The notes under the pieces were generated by a model, which saw nothing but the letters and a program-made list of their open reading frames with translations, did not search any database and was not told where the DNA came from. This document shows positions 44,287 to 52,988 of a DNA stretch of 64,000 bases, piece after piece. Positions within the stretch are counted from its first letter, which is position 1. The number at the start of each line of letters is the position of its first letter. The DNA comes from Solimonas terrae (GTDB lineage: Bacteria; Pseudomonadota; Gammaproteobacteria; Nevskiales; Nevskiaceae): NCBI RefSeq assembly GCF_011067135.1, contig NZ_JAAMOW010000003.1:62001-126000 (forward strand), read 5' to 3'. A program made the position numbers and the translations under genes.

Positions 44287-44591
44287 CCGTAGAGCTCCCA
44301 TTCGCTTTTCATCATCCTGGCGGCAATCGCCTGCGGATCGATCCTGTAACTGCCGTTGGCCAGTTCGGCGCTGACGCCGGCCACGCGTGCCGGATCGACA
44401 CCGGACGCGGCACTGGCGGCGCTGGCGGTCTGCTGCAGGAGCTGGGCGTCGGCGGTGAGGCTCAGCGAATCGCCGGCCGGCGCGGCACCGGTCTTGGCGA
44501 GCTTGCCGTCGGCCTTGCCGGCAACGGGCGCCGACGTGCGCGTCAGAGACGCATAGCTGTCGACCGTGCCGCCATTGATCTTCGTCGTCAT
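44283..44591 (-). CDS. flgM: anti-sigma-28 factor FlgM
   Basis: 102 residues. Disordered N-terminal half (Ala/Thr/Gly-rich), then DSLSLTADAQLLQQ (near 41-54) and ASGVDPARVAGVSAELANGS with YRIDPQAIAARMMKSEWEL: the helices that bind sigma-28 (FliA). FlgM is exported once the hook is finished, freeing FliA. A sigma-28-type promoter lies about 30 bp upstream (44622-44648), so FlgM would limit its own transcription. First gene of flgM-flgN-ycgR; flgA lies 73 bp upstream on the same strand. Confidence 0.93.
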   Translation of the reverse strand: MTTKINGGTVDSYASLTRTSAPVAGKADGKLAKTGAAPAGDSLSLTADAQLLQQTASAASAASGVDPARVAGVSAELANGSYRIDPQAIAARMMKSEWELYG

Positions 44592-44621
44592 CGTCCTGCT
44601 CGAAAGTCCGGGTCTGCGAAC

Positions 44622-44648
44622 TTAGCGGCAGCGTCAGGCGGAACTTGA
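44622..44648 (-). promoter_or_regulatory. sigma-28 (FliA) promoter for flgM-flgN-ycgR
   Basis: On the minus strand TCAAGTTC-N11-GCCGCTAA; consensus is TAAAGTTT-N11-GCCGATAA (6/8 and 7/8). The spacing is exact. Expected transcript start about 7 nt downstream, leaving a leader of about 24 nt. Confidence 0.75.
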
Positions 44649-44664
44649 GGGCGATCGTCGCTTA

Positions 44665-45369
44665 TCACAGCTCGACGACACCAGGCGCGGTGATCGTGCC
44701 TTCGACGATGCGCCTGGAACTGCTGTTCTGGACGCGAATGCGGCTGCCCTTGCCGCCATCCGCCATCGCCTTGCCTTCGGCGCGGACCTCGATGCCGGCG
44801 GCGCGACCGATCAGCGTGACGAGGTCGCCGCGGCGTACGCAGCGTTCGGCCTCGACGTCGGCCGGCGAGACCGCCTGTCCGGCGCCGATCGGGCGGCTGA
44901 ACTCGCTGCCGACCAGGGTGGCGGCGTCGCTGACGAAACCGAACGGCAGCTGCGCGACATCGCGGGTCTCGCTGTGCAGGACGCTGGCGTCGACGCGCTC
45001 GCCGCGGCGTACCGCGCGCGTCAGGACCAGCACCGGGCGCAGATCGCGGACGCGGACCGGTACATAAAGTGTCCAGGCCTGCGGCGCCGGGCAACGCACC
45101 GTGACGCTGGTCGAAGCGCCGCGCGTGGCGCCCGGTTCGGCGACTGGCACCGCAGCGCAGGCGGGCAGGCGCAGGCGCGGGTCCATGGCGTCGGCACTGA
45201 CCTCGGCACTGGCTGGCAGGTTCTTCTTGACCGCCGCTTCGGCGACATCGCGAATGCGCGCGAGCGGCTCGATCGCCTCGTCGGCGCGGGCGCCGGCAAT
45301 CGGCAACGCATACAGCGCCGCCAGTACGGAGGCGGCAAGGGCGCGGCGGCGTCTGGAATGGTTCGACAT
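44665..45369 (-). CDS. flgA: FlgA, P-ring assembly chaperone
   Basis: 234 residues. Basic N-terminus and signal peptide (ALAASVLAALYALPIAGARA) for the periplasm. The SAF-like region includes LVLTRAVRRGERVDASVLHSE (near 120) and GQAVSPADVEAERCVRRGDLVTL (near 165), the FlgA/pilus-assembly pattern. It helps FlgI form the P ring. The ATG at 45369 is the only start that leaves the signal peptide intact. A sigma-54-type site ends 12 nt before that ATG, which would leave no leader. It diverges from cheV across 78 bp. Confidence 0.92.
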   Translation of the reverse strand: MSNHSRRRRALAASVLAALYALPIAGARADEAIEPLARIRDVAEAAVKKNLPASAEVSADAMDPRLRLPACAAVPVAEPGATRGASTSVTVRCPAPQAWTLYVPVRVRDLRPVLVLTRAVRRGERVDASVLHSETRDVAQLPFGFVSDAATLVGSEFSRPIGAGQAVSPADVEAERCVRRGDLVTLIGRAAGIEVRAEGKAMADGGKGSRIRVQNSSSRRIVEGTITAPGVVEL

Positions 45370-45380
45370 GCCCGAAGCAG

Positions 45381-45395
45381 GCAAGCGCCGTTCCA
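45381..45395 (-). promoter_or_regulatory. possible sigma-54 promoter for flgA
   Basis: Minus strand TGGAAC-N5-TTGC; consensus TGGCAC-N5-TTGC with the GG and GC dinucleotides and their spacing kept. With the last C at -12, the transcript would begin at about the A of the flgA ATG. Confidence 0.5.
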
Positions 45396-45414
45396 GCCCT
45401 GCGCACCGGGCTGC

Positions 45415-45441
45415 TCAAGTCGCGCGCGTGGCGGCCGATAG
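45415..45441 (+). promoter_or_regulatory. possible sigma-28 promoter for cheV
   Basis: TCAAGTCG-N11-GCCGATAG: -10 matches at 7/8, -35 at 5/8, spacing exact. The predicted start is within a base or two of the cheV ATG (45448), so the mRNA would be leaderless. Confidence 0.5.
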
Positions 45442-45447
45442 CGGTTC

Positions 45448-46383
45448 ATGGCGTACGGACTTCTCGAAAGCATCGACAGCAGCACCCGCCTGGCCGGACA
45501 CAACCGGCTTGCCCTGTTGCTGTTCCGGCTCGGCACGCGTCAGATTTTTGGCATCAACGTGTTCAAGGTCCAGGAAGTACTGAGCGTGCCGACGCTGACA
45601 CACATGCCGGGCGCGCATCCGCAAGTGCGCGGCGTGCTCAATTTGCGCGGCCGCGTGGTGCCGGTCATCGATCTGCGCAGCGCGATCGGCCTCTCTGATG
45701 ACGACAGCCTGCCGCCGCCGGCGCATCTGGTCGTCGCCGAGTTCAACCGCAGCGTGCAGGCGTTCCTGGTCGCCCAGGTCGAACGCATCGTGCATCTGGA
45801 CGTCGCCGAACTGAAGCCGCCGCCGGCTGCCGATACCGACGGCTATCTGACTGCGATCGCACGCTTCCAGAACCAGGACGTCGGCATCATCGACGTCGAG
45901 AAGGTGCTCGCCGAAATCCTCGGGGGACCGGTGGGGCTGTCGTCGCAGCTCAGCGACGCGATACAGCATCTCGATGCCGGTGGTCTCAAGGTGCTGGTCG
46001 TCGACGACTCGCGGGTCGCGCGCTCGCAGATCGAAGGCGTGCTCGATCAACTCGGTATTGCGACCCTGAGCGCCAAGGACGGTCAGGAAGCGCTGGATCT
46101 GCTGCGGGATCTGGCGGCAAAGGCACCGATCGACGAACAGTTGCTGATGGTGATCTCCGATGTCGAGATGCCGACGATGGACGGTTATCGACTGACGACG
46201 GAAATCCGTCACGACCCGGCGCTGCAGCATCTCTATGTGCTGTTGCACAGTTCGCTGTCCGGTGTCTTCAACACGGCAATGGTGGAAAAGGTCGGCGCCG
46301 ACCGTTTCATTGCCAAATTCAGTTCCGACGAACTCGCACAGGCCGTGATCGGCCGTCTTGAGAACCTGATCGCGACGCACTGA
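45448..46383 (+). CDS. cheV: chemotaxis coupling protein CheV
   Basis: 311 residues. CheW-like domain at about 18-165 (NRLALLLFRLGTRQIFGIN; VRGVLNLRGRVVPVIDLR) followed by a receiver domain at about 175-305 (VLVVDDSRVARSQIEGVLDQ with acidic pocket and phospho-acceptor Asp in VISDVEMPTMDGY, Lys in FIAKFSSDEL). It couples receptors to CheA and is tuned by phosphorylation. The start matches known CheV N-termini. Its place between flgA and flgB is the arrangement of Xanthomonas and Pseudomonas. Confidence 0.96.
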   Translation: MAYGLLESIDSSTRLAGHNRLALLLFRLGTRQIFGINVFKVQEVLSVPTLTHMPGAHPQVRGVLNLRGRVVPVIDLRSAIGLSDDDSLPPPAHLVVAEFNRSVQAFLVAQVERIVHLDVAELKPPPAADTDGYLTAIARFQNQDVGIIDVEKVLAEILGGPVGLSSQLSDAIQHLDAGGLKVLVVDDSRVARSQIEGVLDQLGIATLSAKDGQEALDLLRDLAAKAPIDEQLLMVISDVEMPTMDGYRLTTEIRHDPALQHLYVLLHSSLSGVFNTAMVEKVGADRFIAKFSSDELAQAVIGRLENLIATH

Positions 46384-46404
46384 TTCGCCGGAATCCGGGC
46401 TGTC

Positions 46405-46419
46405 TGGCACATGGCTTGC
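46405..46419 (+). promoter_or_regulatory. sigma-54 promoter for the flgB operon
   Basis: TGGCACATGGCTTGC is a perfect match to TGGCAC-N5-TTGC. Start expected near 46431, giving a 21-nt leader with GAGGA before the flgB ATG (46452). Confidence 0.85.
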
Positions 46420-46451
46420 CTCGGGGGGTCAGACCCACGAGGACATCGACG

Positions 46452-46817
46452 ATGGCCATCGACAACGCGACATTCGGCATCCAGGAGCAGGCGCTGCAAG
46501 TGCAGCGGCGGCGGCTGGAGCTGATCGCGGCCAACATCGCCAACGCCGATACCCCCGGTTTTCAGGCGCGCGATCTCGACTTCCGCAAGGTGCTCGAAAG
46601 CGTCCAGAACGCCGCGACCCCGGATGTCGTCGACAAGACCCTGGGTGACGCAAAGCCGCAATACCGCGTTGCGCTGCAGCCGGCGGTCGACGGCAACACC
46701 GTCGACGTGCAGGTCGAGCAGGGGCAGTTTGCCGACGCGACGCTGCGCTATCAGGCGAGCCTCAGTTTCCTCGACGGCCGCATCAAGAGCCTGATGACCG
46801 CGCTGAGCGGCCAGTAG
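46452..46817 (+). CDS. flgB: flagellar proximal rod protein FlgB
   Basis: 121 residues. The N-terminal rod signature RRRLELIAANIANADTPGFQARDLDF and a C-terminal helix (ASLSFLDGRIKSLMTALSG) that form the coiled rod core. No signal peptide, as it is exported by the flagellar type III system. ATG 46452 has GAGGA at about 7 nt. It is the first gene of flgBCD..., directly behind the sigma-54 site. Confidence 0.96.
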   Translation: MAIDNATFGIQEQALQVQRRRLELIAANIANADTPGFQARDLDFRKVLESVQNAATPDVVDKTLGDAKPQYRVALQPAVDGNTVDVQVEQGQFADATLRYQASLSFLDGRIKSLMTALSGQ

Positions 46818-46829
46818 GAGGACTGACGC

Positions 46830-47237
46830 ATGTCTTCATTCCGCATCTTCGACATTGCCGGCAGCGCGATGAGCGCGCAGTCGGCGCGACTCAATACGGT
46901 GGCCAGCAATCTCGCCAACGCCGACGCCGTATCCGGCAACCCGGACGACGTCTACAAGGCGCGTCTGCCGGTCTTCAAGACGATCAATGAGCCCGGCAGC
47001 CAGGACAGCGCCGGTGTGCAGGTACTCGGCATCGTCGAGAACCAGGCGGCGCCGCAGAAGCGCTACGAGCCCGGCAATCCGATCGCCGACAGCGACGGCT
47101 ATGTCTATGCGCCGAACGTCAACGTCGTCGAGGAGATGGTCAACATGATCTCCGCGTCGCGTTCCTATCAATCGAGTGTCGACGTGATGAACACCGCCAA
47201 GGATCTGGCGATGCGCACGCTGACGCTCGGCAAGTGA
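46830..47237 (+). CDS. flgC: flagellar rod protein FlgC
   Basis: 135 residues. N-terminal AGSAMSAQSARLNTVASNLANAD and the C-terminal rod/hook motif (NVNVVEEMVNMISASRSYQSSVDVMNTAK). Exported rod component next to FlgB. GAGGA precedes the ATG. Gaps of 12 and 7 bp to its neighbours support one transcript. Confidence 0.96.
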   Translation: MSSFRIFDIAGSAMSAQSARLNTVASNLANADAVSGNPDDVYKARLPVFKTINEPGSQDSAGVQVLGIVENQAAPQKRYEPGNPIADSDGYVYAPNVNVVEEMVNMISASRSYQSSVDVMNTAKDLAMRTLTLGK

Positions 47238-47244
47238 GATCGAG

Positions 47245-47919
47245 ATGAGCACCTCCGCGGTCGACAGCAGCAATCCCTACGCAGCGCTCGGTCTTGCCGT
47301 GAACAAGACCAGCGACAGCAAGAGCGGCAACGCGCTCGGCGAAGACGCGTTCCTCAAGCTGCTGACCACGCAGCTGCAGAATCAGAATCCGCTGAACCCG
47401 ACCGACAACACCGAGTTTCTCGGCCAGCTCGCGCAGATCAGCACGGTGTCCGGCGTGCAGTCGCTGAACGATTCGTTCGCGGCGCTTTCCAGTTCGCTGA
47501 CCTCGTCGCAGACCCTGCAGGCGGCGCAACTGGTCGGCCACAACGTGCTGGTGCCGAGCAGCGCCGGCTATCTGCCGGGCGGCGGCACGCTCGATGGCGC
47601 GGTGGTGCCCACCGGCAGCGGCACGGTCCAGGTCGATGTCGTCGACGCCAGCGGTCAGGTCGTACGTACGCTCGATCTGGGCCAGCAGTCGGCCGGTGTC
47701 GTCAAGTTCTCCTGGGACGGGACGGACTCGAAGGGCACGACGCTCGAACCCGGTACCTACAAGCTGCAGGCGCGCCTCACCCAGGGCGACACGCAGACCG
47801 CACTCGACACTTATGCATCCAGCACCGTACAGAGCGTACAGCTCGGCTCGGACGGCCTGACGCTCGATCTTCAAGGCATCGGGGCCTTCGCCCTGAGCGA
47901 CGTCGCGCAAATTCTCTGA
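47245..47919 (+). CDS. flgD: hook-cap protein FlgD
   Basis: 224 residues. N-terminal export/cap region LGEDAFLKLLTTQLQNQNPLNPTDNTEFLGQLAQIS near 33-68 is the FlgD signature. A beta-rich domain follows, with FSWDGTDSKGTTLEPGTYKLQA near 155-176 (FlgD Ig-like/Tudor part). It caps the growing hook and is lost at completion. It is followed by an unusual 139-bp gap before flgE. Confidence 0.96.
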   Translation: MSTSAVDSSNPYAALGLAVNKTSDSKSGNALGEDAFLKLLTTQLQNQNPLNPTDNTEFLGQLAQISTVSGVQSLNDSFAALSSSLTSSQTLQAAQLVGHNVLVPSSAGYLPGGGTLDGAVVPTGSGTVQVDVVDASGQVVRTLDLGQQSAGVVKFSWDGTDSKGTTLEPGTYKLQARLTQGDTQTALDTYASSTVQSVQLGSDGLTLDLQGIGAFALSDVAQIL

Positions 47920-47968
47920 CGGCCGAAAAATGACTGCTGTCATGCGCCCGGCTGCCCTCACCCCACCA

Positions 47969-48035
47969 CCCGCTCCGCGGGCGGTCCCCCCCTCTCCCAC
48001 GTCGTGGGCGAAGGACAGCGGACTCGCTGCGCGAG
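47969..48035 (+). repeat. three 5-3-5 mini-hairpins at 27-nt spacing between flgD and flgE
   Basis: CCCGC-TCC-GCGGG (47969-47981), CCCAC-GTC-GTGGG (47996-48008) and CTCGC-TGC-GCGAG (48023-48035): three perfect 13-nt hairpins whose starts are 27 nt apart. The CCCTCACCCC and CCTCTCCC stretches around them recall repeats common in xanthomonads. No T-tract follows. Confidence 0.5.
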
Positions 48036-48058
48036 ATTCACGCTAACGGAGTTCACTC

Positions 48059-49273
48059 ATGCCTTTTCAAATCGCGTTGTCCGGACTCAATGCGGCCTCG
48101 GCCGACCTGAACGTCACCGCCAACAACATCGCCAACGTCAACACCACCGGCTTCAAGTCGTCGCGCGCCGAGTTCGCCGATCTGTTTCCGATCTCCGCCT
48201 ACGGCCTGGCGTCGAACGCGACCGGCATCGGCGTGCGCACCGCGCGCGTCGCCCAGCAGCTGTCGCAGGGTTCGGTCAACACCACCGGCAACACGCTCGA
48301 TCTGGCGATTTCCGGCGAAGGCTATTTCACGCTGTCCGACAACGGTGCCACCGTCTACTCGCGTGCCGGTGCGTTCGGCACCGATGACCACGGCTATGTC
48401 GTGAACGCCGCCGGCCAGCGCCTGCAGGTGTTTCCGGCGACCGCCAACGGCAGCTTCGACACTGCGCAGCTCGGTGACCTGCAGCTGTCGAGCACCACCA
48501 ATCCGCCCAGGGCGAGCACGGCGATCAGCGCCAACATCAACCTGCCGTCGACCGATTCCGCACCGACGACCACGCCGTTCGACGCCAGCGATGCCAGCAG
48601 CTACAACCAGACCCGCTCGCTGACCGTCTACGACTCGCTCGGCACGGCGCATCAGGCGGCGATGTACTACGTCAAGGGCGCCGCCGCCAACAGCTGGGAT
48701 GTGCACGTGCAGGTCGACGGCAGCGATGTCGGCGGCGGCACGGTCACCTATTCGTCGAGCGGCGCGCTGCTGACACCGGCCGGCGGCGATCTGGCGCTCA
48801 ACAGCTACACGCCGGGCAACGGCGCGGCGGCGATGAACCTCAACCTCGACCTCGGCGATTCGACGCAGTACGGCGACACCTTCAGCCTCAATACCCTGAC
48901 CCAGGACGGCTACACGACCGGCTCGCTGACGACGGTGGAGATCACCGCCGAAGGCGTCGTCCAGGCGCGCTATACCAACGGCCAGGCCACGCCGCTCGGC
49001 CAGATCGCCCTGACGCGGTTCCCGAATCCGCAAGGTCTGCAGCAGCTCGGCAACTCGACCTGGGGCGAAACCTATGTCGCCGGTCAGCCGATCCGTGGCG
49101 CCGGCGACTCGCCGAATTTCGGCGGCATCCAGTCCGGTGCGCTCGAAGGTTCCAACGTCGATCTGACCGCACAGCTCGTCAACATGATCACCGCGCAGCG
49201 CAACTATCAGGCGAACGCGCAGATGATCTCGACCGCCGACCAGATCACGCAGACCATCATCAATCTCCGCTGA
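48059..49273 (+). CDS. flgE: flagellar hook protein FlgE
   Basis: 404 residues. N-terminal [28 protein letters not shown] shows the rod/hook motif. The domain LDLAISGEGYFTLSDN (near 82) and the C-terminal LEGSNVDLTAQLVNMITAQRNYQANAQMI are present. This length is typical of short-type hooks. Polymerises into the universal joint. Preceded by the mini-hairpin gap and followed by 149 bp containing nested inverted repeats. Confidence 0.96.
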   Translation: MPFQIALSGLNAASADLNVTANNIANVNTTGFKSSRAEFADLFPISAYGLASNATGIGVRTARVAQQLSQGSVNTTGNTLDLAISGEGYFTLSDNGATVYSRAGAFGTDDHGYVVNAAGQRLQVFPATANGSFDTAQLGDLQLSSTTNPPRASTAISANINLPSTDSAPTTTPFDASDASSYNQTRSLTVYDSLGTAHQAAMYYVKGAAANSWDVHVQVDGSDVGGGTVTYSSSGALLTPAGGDLALNSYTPGNGAAAMNLNLDLGDSTQYGDTFSLNTLTQDGYTTGSLTTVEITAEGVVQARYTNGQATPLGQIALTRFPNPQGLQQLGNSTWGETYVAGQPIRGAGDSPNFGGIQSGALEGSNVDLTAQLVNMITAQRNYQANAQMISTADQITQTIINLR

Positions 49274-49304
49274 TGGCTGCCGCGCTTGCCATGAGCGCCT
49301 TGCT

Positions 49305-49376
49305 CGTCGCAGCGAAGTCCTCGGGGGCTTCAGCCTGCTGCGGCTTCGCGATCGCTGGCATCTCGTCCTCGCGACG
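49305..49376. repeat. nested inverted repeats between flgE and flgF
   Basis: CGTCGC (49305-49310) with GCGACG (49371-49376), and GCGAAG (49312-49317) with CTTCGC (49344-49349), give a nested fold. No T-tract. Evidence is limited to these two 6-bp arms, which could be chance in GC-rich DNA. Confidence 0.35.
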
Positions 49377-49422
49377 CTTTCGGCGCCCCGGCGCGTCATC
49401 GGTCGAGCACTGAGGAACGTCC

Positions 49423-50166
49423 ATGGACCGCGCACTCTATGTTGCGATGACCGGCGCCAGCGAAACGCAGCGTCAGCAGGCGATCAACAACAACAATCTC
49501 GCGAATGCCTCGACCACGGGCTTTCGCGCCGAGTTGCTGGCCAGCGCCGCGCAGGCGGTGCAGGGGCCGGGGCTGCCGACGCGCGTCAATGCCGCGGCAC
49601 AAAGCCTGGGCTGGGACTCGCGCGGCGGCAACATCGAACAGACCGGACGCAATCTCGATGTCGCGTTCGGCGAGAACGCCTGGCTGGCGGTACAGGCGCC
49701 GGACGGCAGCGAGGCCTACACCAAGGCCGGCGATCTGCAGCTCGACGCCGGCGGTCAGCTGCGCACCGCCAGCGGCCTCGCCGTACTCGGTGACGGCGGC
49801 CCGCTGAGCTTGCCGCAATCCGCGACGACGCTGATCGGCGGCGACGGCACGATCAGCGTGCAGCCGCTCGGCAGCGGCACGGAAGCGCTTGCCAGTGTCG
49901 GCCGCCTGCGCGTCGTGCAGGCCACGCCGGATCAACTCGAACGCGGCGTCGACGGCCTGATGCGCGCCAAACCCGGGGTCACGCTCGATGCCGCCAGCGG
50001 CAAGGTCGTGATGAGCGGCGCGCTCGAATCCAGCAACGTCAACCTGCCCGAGACGATGGTCAACATGATCAGTCTGGCGCGGCAATTCGAATTGCAGACC
50101 AAGCTGATGAAAACCACCGAAGACAATGCCGCGGCGGCTTCGACGCTGACGCGCATGGGAAATTGA
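49423..50166 (+). CDS. flgF: flagellar rod protein FlgF
   Basis: 247 residues. N-terminal ALYVAMTGASETQRQQAINNNNLANASTTGFRAEL and C-terminal LESSNVNLPETMVNMISLARQFELQTKLMKT mark the rod/hook family; the middle has LDVAFGENAWLAVQAPDGSEAYTK. Its length separates it from FlgG. Proximal rod component. It is followed by the large palindromic repeat. Confidence 0.96.
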   Translation: MDRALYVAMTGASETQRQQAINNNNLANASTTGFRAELLASAAQAVQGPGLPTRVNAAAQSLGWDSRGGNIEQTGRNLDVAFGENAWLAVQAPDGSEAYTKAGDLQLDAGGQLRTASGLAVLGDGGPLSLPQSATTLIGGDGTISVQPLGSGTEALASVGRLRVVQATPDQLERGVDGLMRAKPGVTLDAASGKVVMSGALESSNVNLPETMVNMISLARQFELQTKLMKTTEDNAAAASTLTRMGN

Positions 50167-50179
50167 TCGGGCGCTTGAT

Positions 50180-50270
50180 CGCGGCTTGCGTCGCTCCTGC
50201 AAAAAACCGGCAGGCACGACTGCCGGCGCCAATCGTGGGCAGCAAACCTGCAGGAGCGACGCAAGTCGCG
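50180..50270. repeat. 22-bp inverted repeat with internal hairpin between flgF and flgG
   Basis: 50180-50201 pairs with 50249-50270 at all 22 positions (21 Watson-Crick, one G.T). Each arm carries GCTCCTGCA or its complement and CTTGCGTCGC. Inside, CCGGCAG 50207-50213 pairs with CTGCCGG 50220-50226. From memory, TGCAGGAGCGACGCAAGTCG-type palindromes are abundant in Xanthomonadaceae and Pseudomonas. The gap is 219 bp in a usually tight operon. Confidence 0.75.
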
Positions 50271-50385
50271 GCCGCTGCGATCACCTCGCAGCTTCCAGTC
50301 CGGCGCCGACATTCCGTCACCGTGGCGCTGGTCCGGAACCTGCAACGCTCCTGCCAAAGACGGAATTCCGTCGGAGGCCAGTACC

Positions 50386-51171
50386 ATGGATCAAGCACTC
50401 TGGGTCGCCAAGACCGGACTCGATGCGCAGCAGACGCGCATGACGGTCGTGTCGAACAATCTCGCCAACGTCAACACGACGGGCTTCAAGAAAGGCCGCG
50501 CCGCGTTCGAGGATCTGCTCTATCAGACCGTGCGTCAGCCCGGAGCGCAGACTTCGCAGCAGACACAGGCGCCGTCGGGCCTGATGCTCGGCACCGGCGT
50601 ACGCGTGGTCGCCACCGAAAAGAGCTTCACGCAAGGCAATCTCTCGCAGACCGGCAACGCGCTTGATGTGGCGATCGACGGTCGCGGCTTCTTCCAGGTG
50701 CAGATGCCGGACGGCACGCTGGCCTACACGCGCGACGGCACGTTCCAGCTCGACAGCCAGGGCCAGATCGTCACGTCCAGCGGCTACCCGCTGCAGCCGG
50801 GCATCCAGATTCCCAGCGGGGCGCAGAGCATCTCGATCAGCACCGACGGCATCGTCTCGGCGCAGATGAGCGGCACCGCGCAACCGCAGCAGGTCGGCCA
50901 GATCCTGACCGCCGACTTCATCAATCCCGCCGGCCTGCAACCGAAGGGCGAGAACCTCTACACGGAAACCGCGGCCAGCGGGTCGCCGCAGACCGCGGCG
51001 CCCGGCTCGAACGGCTTCGGCGCGCTGCAGCAGGGCTCGCTCGAAGGCTCCAACGTCAATGTCGTTGAAGAGCTGGTCAACATGATCGAGACGCAGCGCG
51101 CCTACGAGATGAACTCGAAGGCGATCTCGACCAGCGACCAGATGCTGCAGTACGTCACCCAGAACCTGTGA
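50386..51171 (+). CDS. flgG: flagellar distal rod protein FlgG
   Basis: 261 residues, the standard length. N-terminal [42 protein letters not shown], a middle [19 protein letters not shown], and C-terminal [29 protein letters not shown]. The distal rod is the last rod section before the hook. Its TGA overlaps a GTG that may start flgH. Confidence 0.97.
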   Translation: MDQALWVAKTGLDAQQTRMTVVSNNLANVNTTGFKKGRAAFEDLLYQTVRQPGAQTSQQTQAPSGLMLGTGVRVVATEKSFTQGNLSQTGNALDVAIDGRGFFQVQMPDGTLAYTRDGTFQLDSQGQIVTSSGYPLQPGIQIPSGAQSISISTDGIVSAQMSGTAQPQQVGQILTADFINPAGLQPKGENLYTETAASGSPQTAAPGSNGFGALQQGSLEGSNVNVVEELVNMIETQRAYEMNSKAISTSDQMLQYVTQNL

Positions 51172-51839
51172 GCCCGGTCATGCGCGTCCTGCCCGTACTG
51201 TTGTGCCTCTCGATCACCGCCTGCGCGAGCGCGCCTTCGCACAAGGACGTGGTCGTGCCGCCGGAGGCGGCCGCGGTACCGGCACCGGCCGGCGACGGCT
51301 CGATCTATTCCGCCGGCGCCGGCATGGCCTTGTTCGAAGACCAGAAGGCGCGGCGCGTCGGCGATCTGCTGACCGTGGTGCTGGTCGAGAAGACCGACGC
51401 CGAGAAGAAGGCCAATACCAGCACCGCCAAGAAGACCTCCGACGACATCGCCAACCCGACGCTGTTCGGCCGGCCGGTGAGCGTCAAGGGCACCGGCGTG
51501 CTCGGCTTCGATCTCGGCTCCGACCAGTCGTTCACCGGTGGTGGCGCGTCGACGCAGTCGAACACGCTGTCCGGCTCGGTGACGGTGATCGTCACGCGCG
51601 TGCTGCCGAACGGCAATCTCGTCGTGCGCGGCGAAAAGCAGCTGACCCTGAACCAGGGTTCCGAACACGTCGCGCTCGAGGGCATCGTCCGGCCGATCGA
51701 CATCGCTGCCAATGACAGTGTCACATCCGATCGTATCGCCAACGCGAAGATCAGCTACGCCGGCAACGGCGCGGTTGCCGATTCGAACGCAATGGGCTGG
51801 CTTGCGCGCTTCTTCAACTCCGTGCTGTTCCCGTTCTAG
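51168..51839 (+). CDS. flgH: flagellar L-ring protein FlgH
   Basis: 223 residues from GTG 51168 (GTGA overlap with flgG), or 219 from ATG 51180, which better fits a lipoprotein signal peptide ([14 protein letters not shown], lipobox ITAC). The FlgH core is [32 protein letters not shown], then [29 protein letters not shown] and [24 protein letters not shown]. It forms the outer-membrane bushing of the basal body. Confidence 0.96.
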   Translation: MSPVMRVLPVLLCLSITACASAPSHKDVVVPPEAAAVPAPAGDGSIYSAGAGMALFEDQKARRVGDLLTVVLVEKTDAEKKANTSTAKKTSDDIANPTLFGRPVSVKGTGVLGFDLGSDQSFTGGGASTQSNTLSGSVTVIVTRVLPNGNLVVRGEKQLTLNQGSEHVALEGIVRPIDIAANDSVTSDRIANAKISYAGNGAVADSNAMGWLARFFNSVLFPF

Positions 51840-51848
51840 GAGCGATCC

Positions 51849-52988
51849 ATGCGCTATCTCCTCATGCGTCGCCACGACCGCCACCTGCGGATCTGCCGCT
51901 GGTTGACGGCGCTGCTGTGCGTGTTCCCGAATCTTGCGCACGCGGAGCGCGTCAAGGACCTCGCATCGGTCGAAGGCGTGCGCAGCAATCCGCTGATCGG
52001 CTACGGTCTGGTCGTCGGTCTCGACGGCAGCGGCGACCAGACCACGCAGGCACCGTTCACGACGCAGAGCCTGAAGTCGATGCTCGCGCAGCTCGGCGTG
52101 ACCGTGCCGGCCAACGTCAATCCGCAGTTGAAGAACGTCGCGGCGGTTGCGATCAGTGCCGAGCTGCCGGCCTTCGCCAAGCCCGGACAGCAGATCGACG
52201 TCACCGTTTCGTCGCTCGGCAACGCCGGCTCGCTGCGCGGCGGCGCGCTGCTGATGGCGCCGCTCAAGGGTGCCGACGGACAGGTCTATGCGATCGCGCA
52301 AGGCAATGTCGTGGTCGGCGGTTTCGGTGTGTCGGGCAAGGACGGCTCGAGCGTGACCGTGAACGTGCCCAGTGCCGGCCGGATTCCGAACGGCGCGCAG
52401 GTCGAGCGCGTGGTCGCCAACTCGTTTGCGGCGTCGCCCGAGTTGCGTTTCGATCTCAACACCGCCGACTTCACGACGGCGGCACGCATGGCGCAGAGCA
52501 TCAACGCCGCGCTCGGCAGCGAGATGGCGCGTGCGCAGGACGCCGTCACGGTCAGCGTCATGGCCCCTGCCGACGCCAATCAGCGCGTTGCGTTCCTGTC
52601 GGTGGTCGAGAACATCGAAGTCGATCCCGGCGATGCCGCCGCCAAGGTCGTCATCAATTCGCGTACCGGCACGGTCGTCATCGGCAGCCGCGTGCGCGTG
52701 ATGCCGGCGGCCGTCTCGCACGGCTCGCTGGCGGTGACGATTTCCGAAAAGCCGCAGGTCAGTCAGCCGGGGCCGCTGTCGGAAGGCCAGACCGCGGTCG
52801 TGCAGCGGTCGCAGATCGAAGTCACGCAGGAAGGCGCCGGCCACATGTTCGTGTTCGACGCCGGCGTCAATCTCGACGACCTCGTCAAGGCCGTGAACCA
52901 GGTCGGCGCGGCGCCGGGCGACCTGGTCGCGATTCTGGAGGCTTTGAAGGAAGCGGGTGCCTTGCGGGCGGAGTTGGTGGTGATCTAG
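51849..52988 (+). CDS. flgI: flagellar P-ring protein FlgI
   Basis: 379 residues. Sec signal peptide ([17 protein letters not shown]). The mature protein begins with [29 protein letters not shown], the family signature; [16 protein letters not shown] and [22 protein letters not shown] follow, ending in [23 protein letters not shown]. It forms the periplasmic ring around the rod, aided by FlgA. AGGAG lies before the ATG. The 298-bp gap that follows is atypical. Confidence 0.97.
   Translation: MRYLLMRRHDRHLRICRWLTALLCVFPNLAHAERVKDLASVEGVRSNPLIGYGLVVGLDGSGDQTTQAPFTTQSLKSMLAQLGVTVPANVNPQLKNVAAVAISAELPAFAKPGQQIDVTVSSLGNAGSLRGGALLMAPLKGADGQVYAIAQGNVVVGGFGVSGKDGSSVTVNVPSAGRIPNGAQVERVVANSFAASPELRFDLNTADFTTAARMAQSINAALGSEMARAQDAVTVSVMAPADANQRVAFLSVVENIEVDPGDAAAKVVINSRTGTVVIGSRVRVMPAAVSHGSLAVTISEKPQVSQPGPLSEGQTAVVQRSQIEVTQEGAGHMFVFDAGVNLDDLVKAVNQVGAAPGDLVAILEALKEAGALRAELVVI

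Noticed and set aside
49276-49292. Sigma-54 promoter before flgF (TGGCTG...TTGC)
   Set aside because: The GG-to-GC spacing is one base too long, which sigma-54 does not tolerate well.
49274-49422. flgE-flgF gap as a fourth copy of the GTAC-capped element
   Set aside because: It has GCTGCGG- and CGCGA-like strings but no GTAC-N4-GTAC centre and no ordered blocks.
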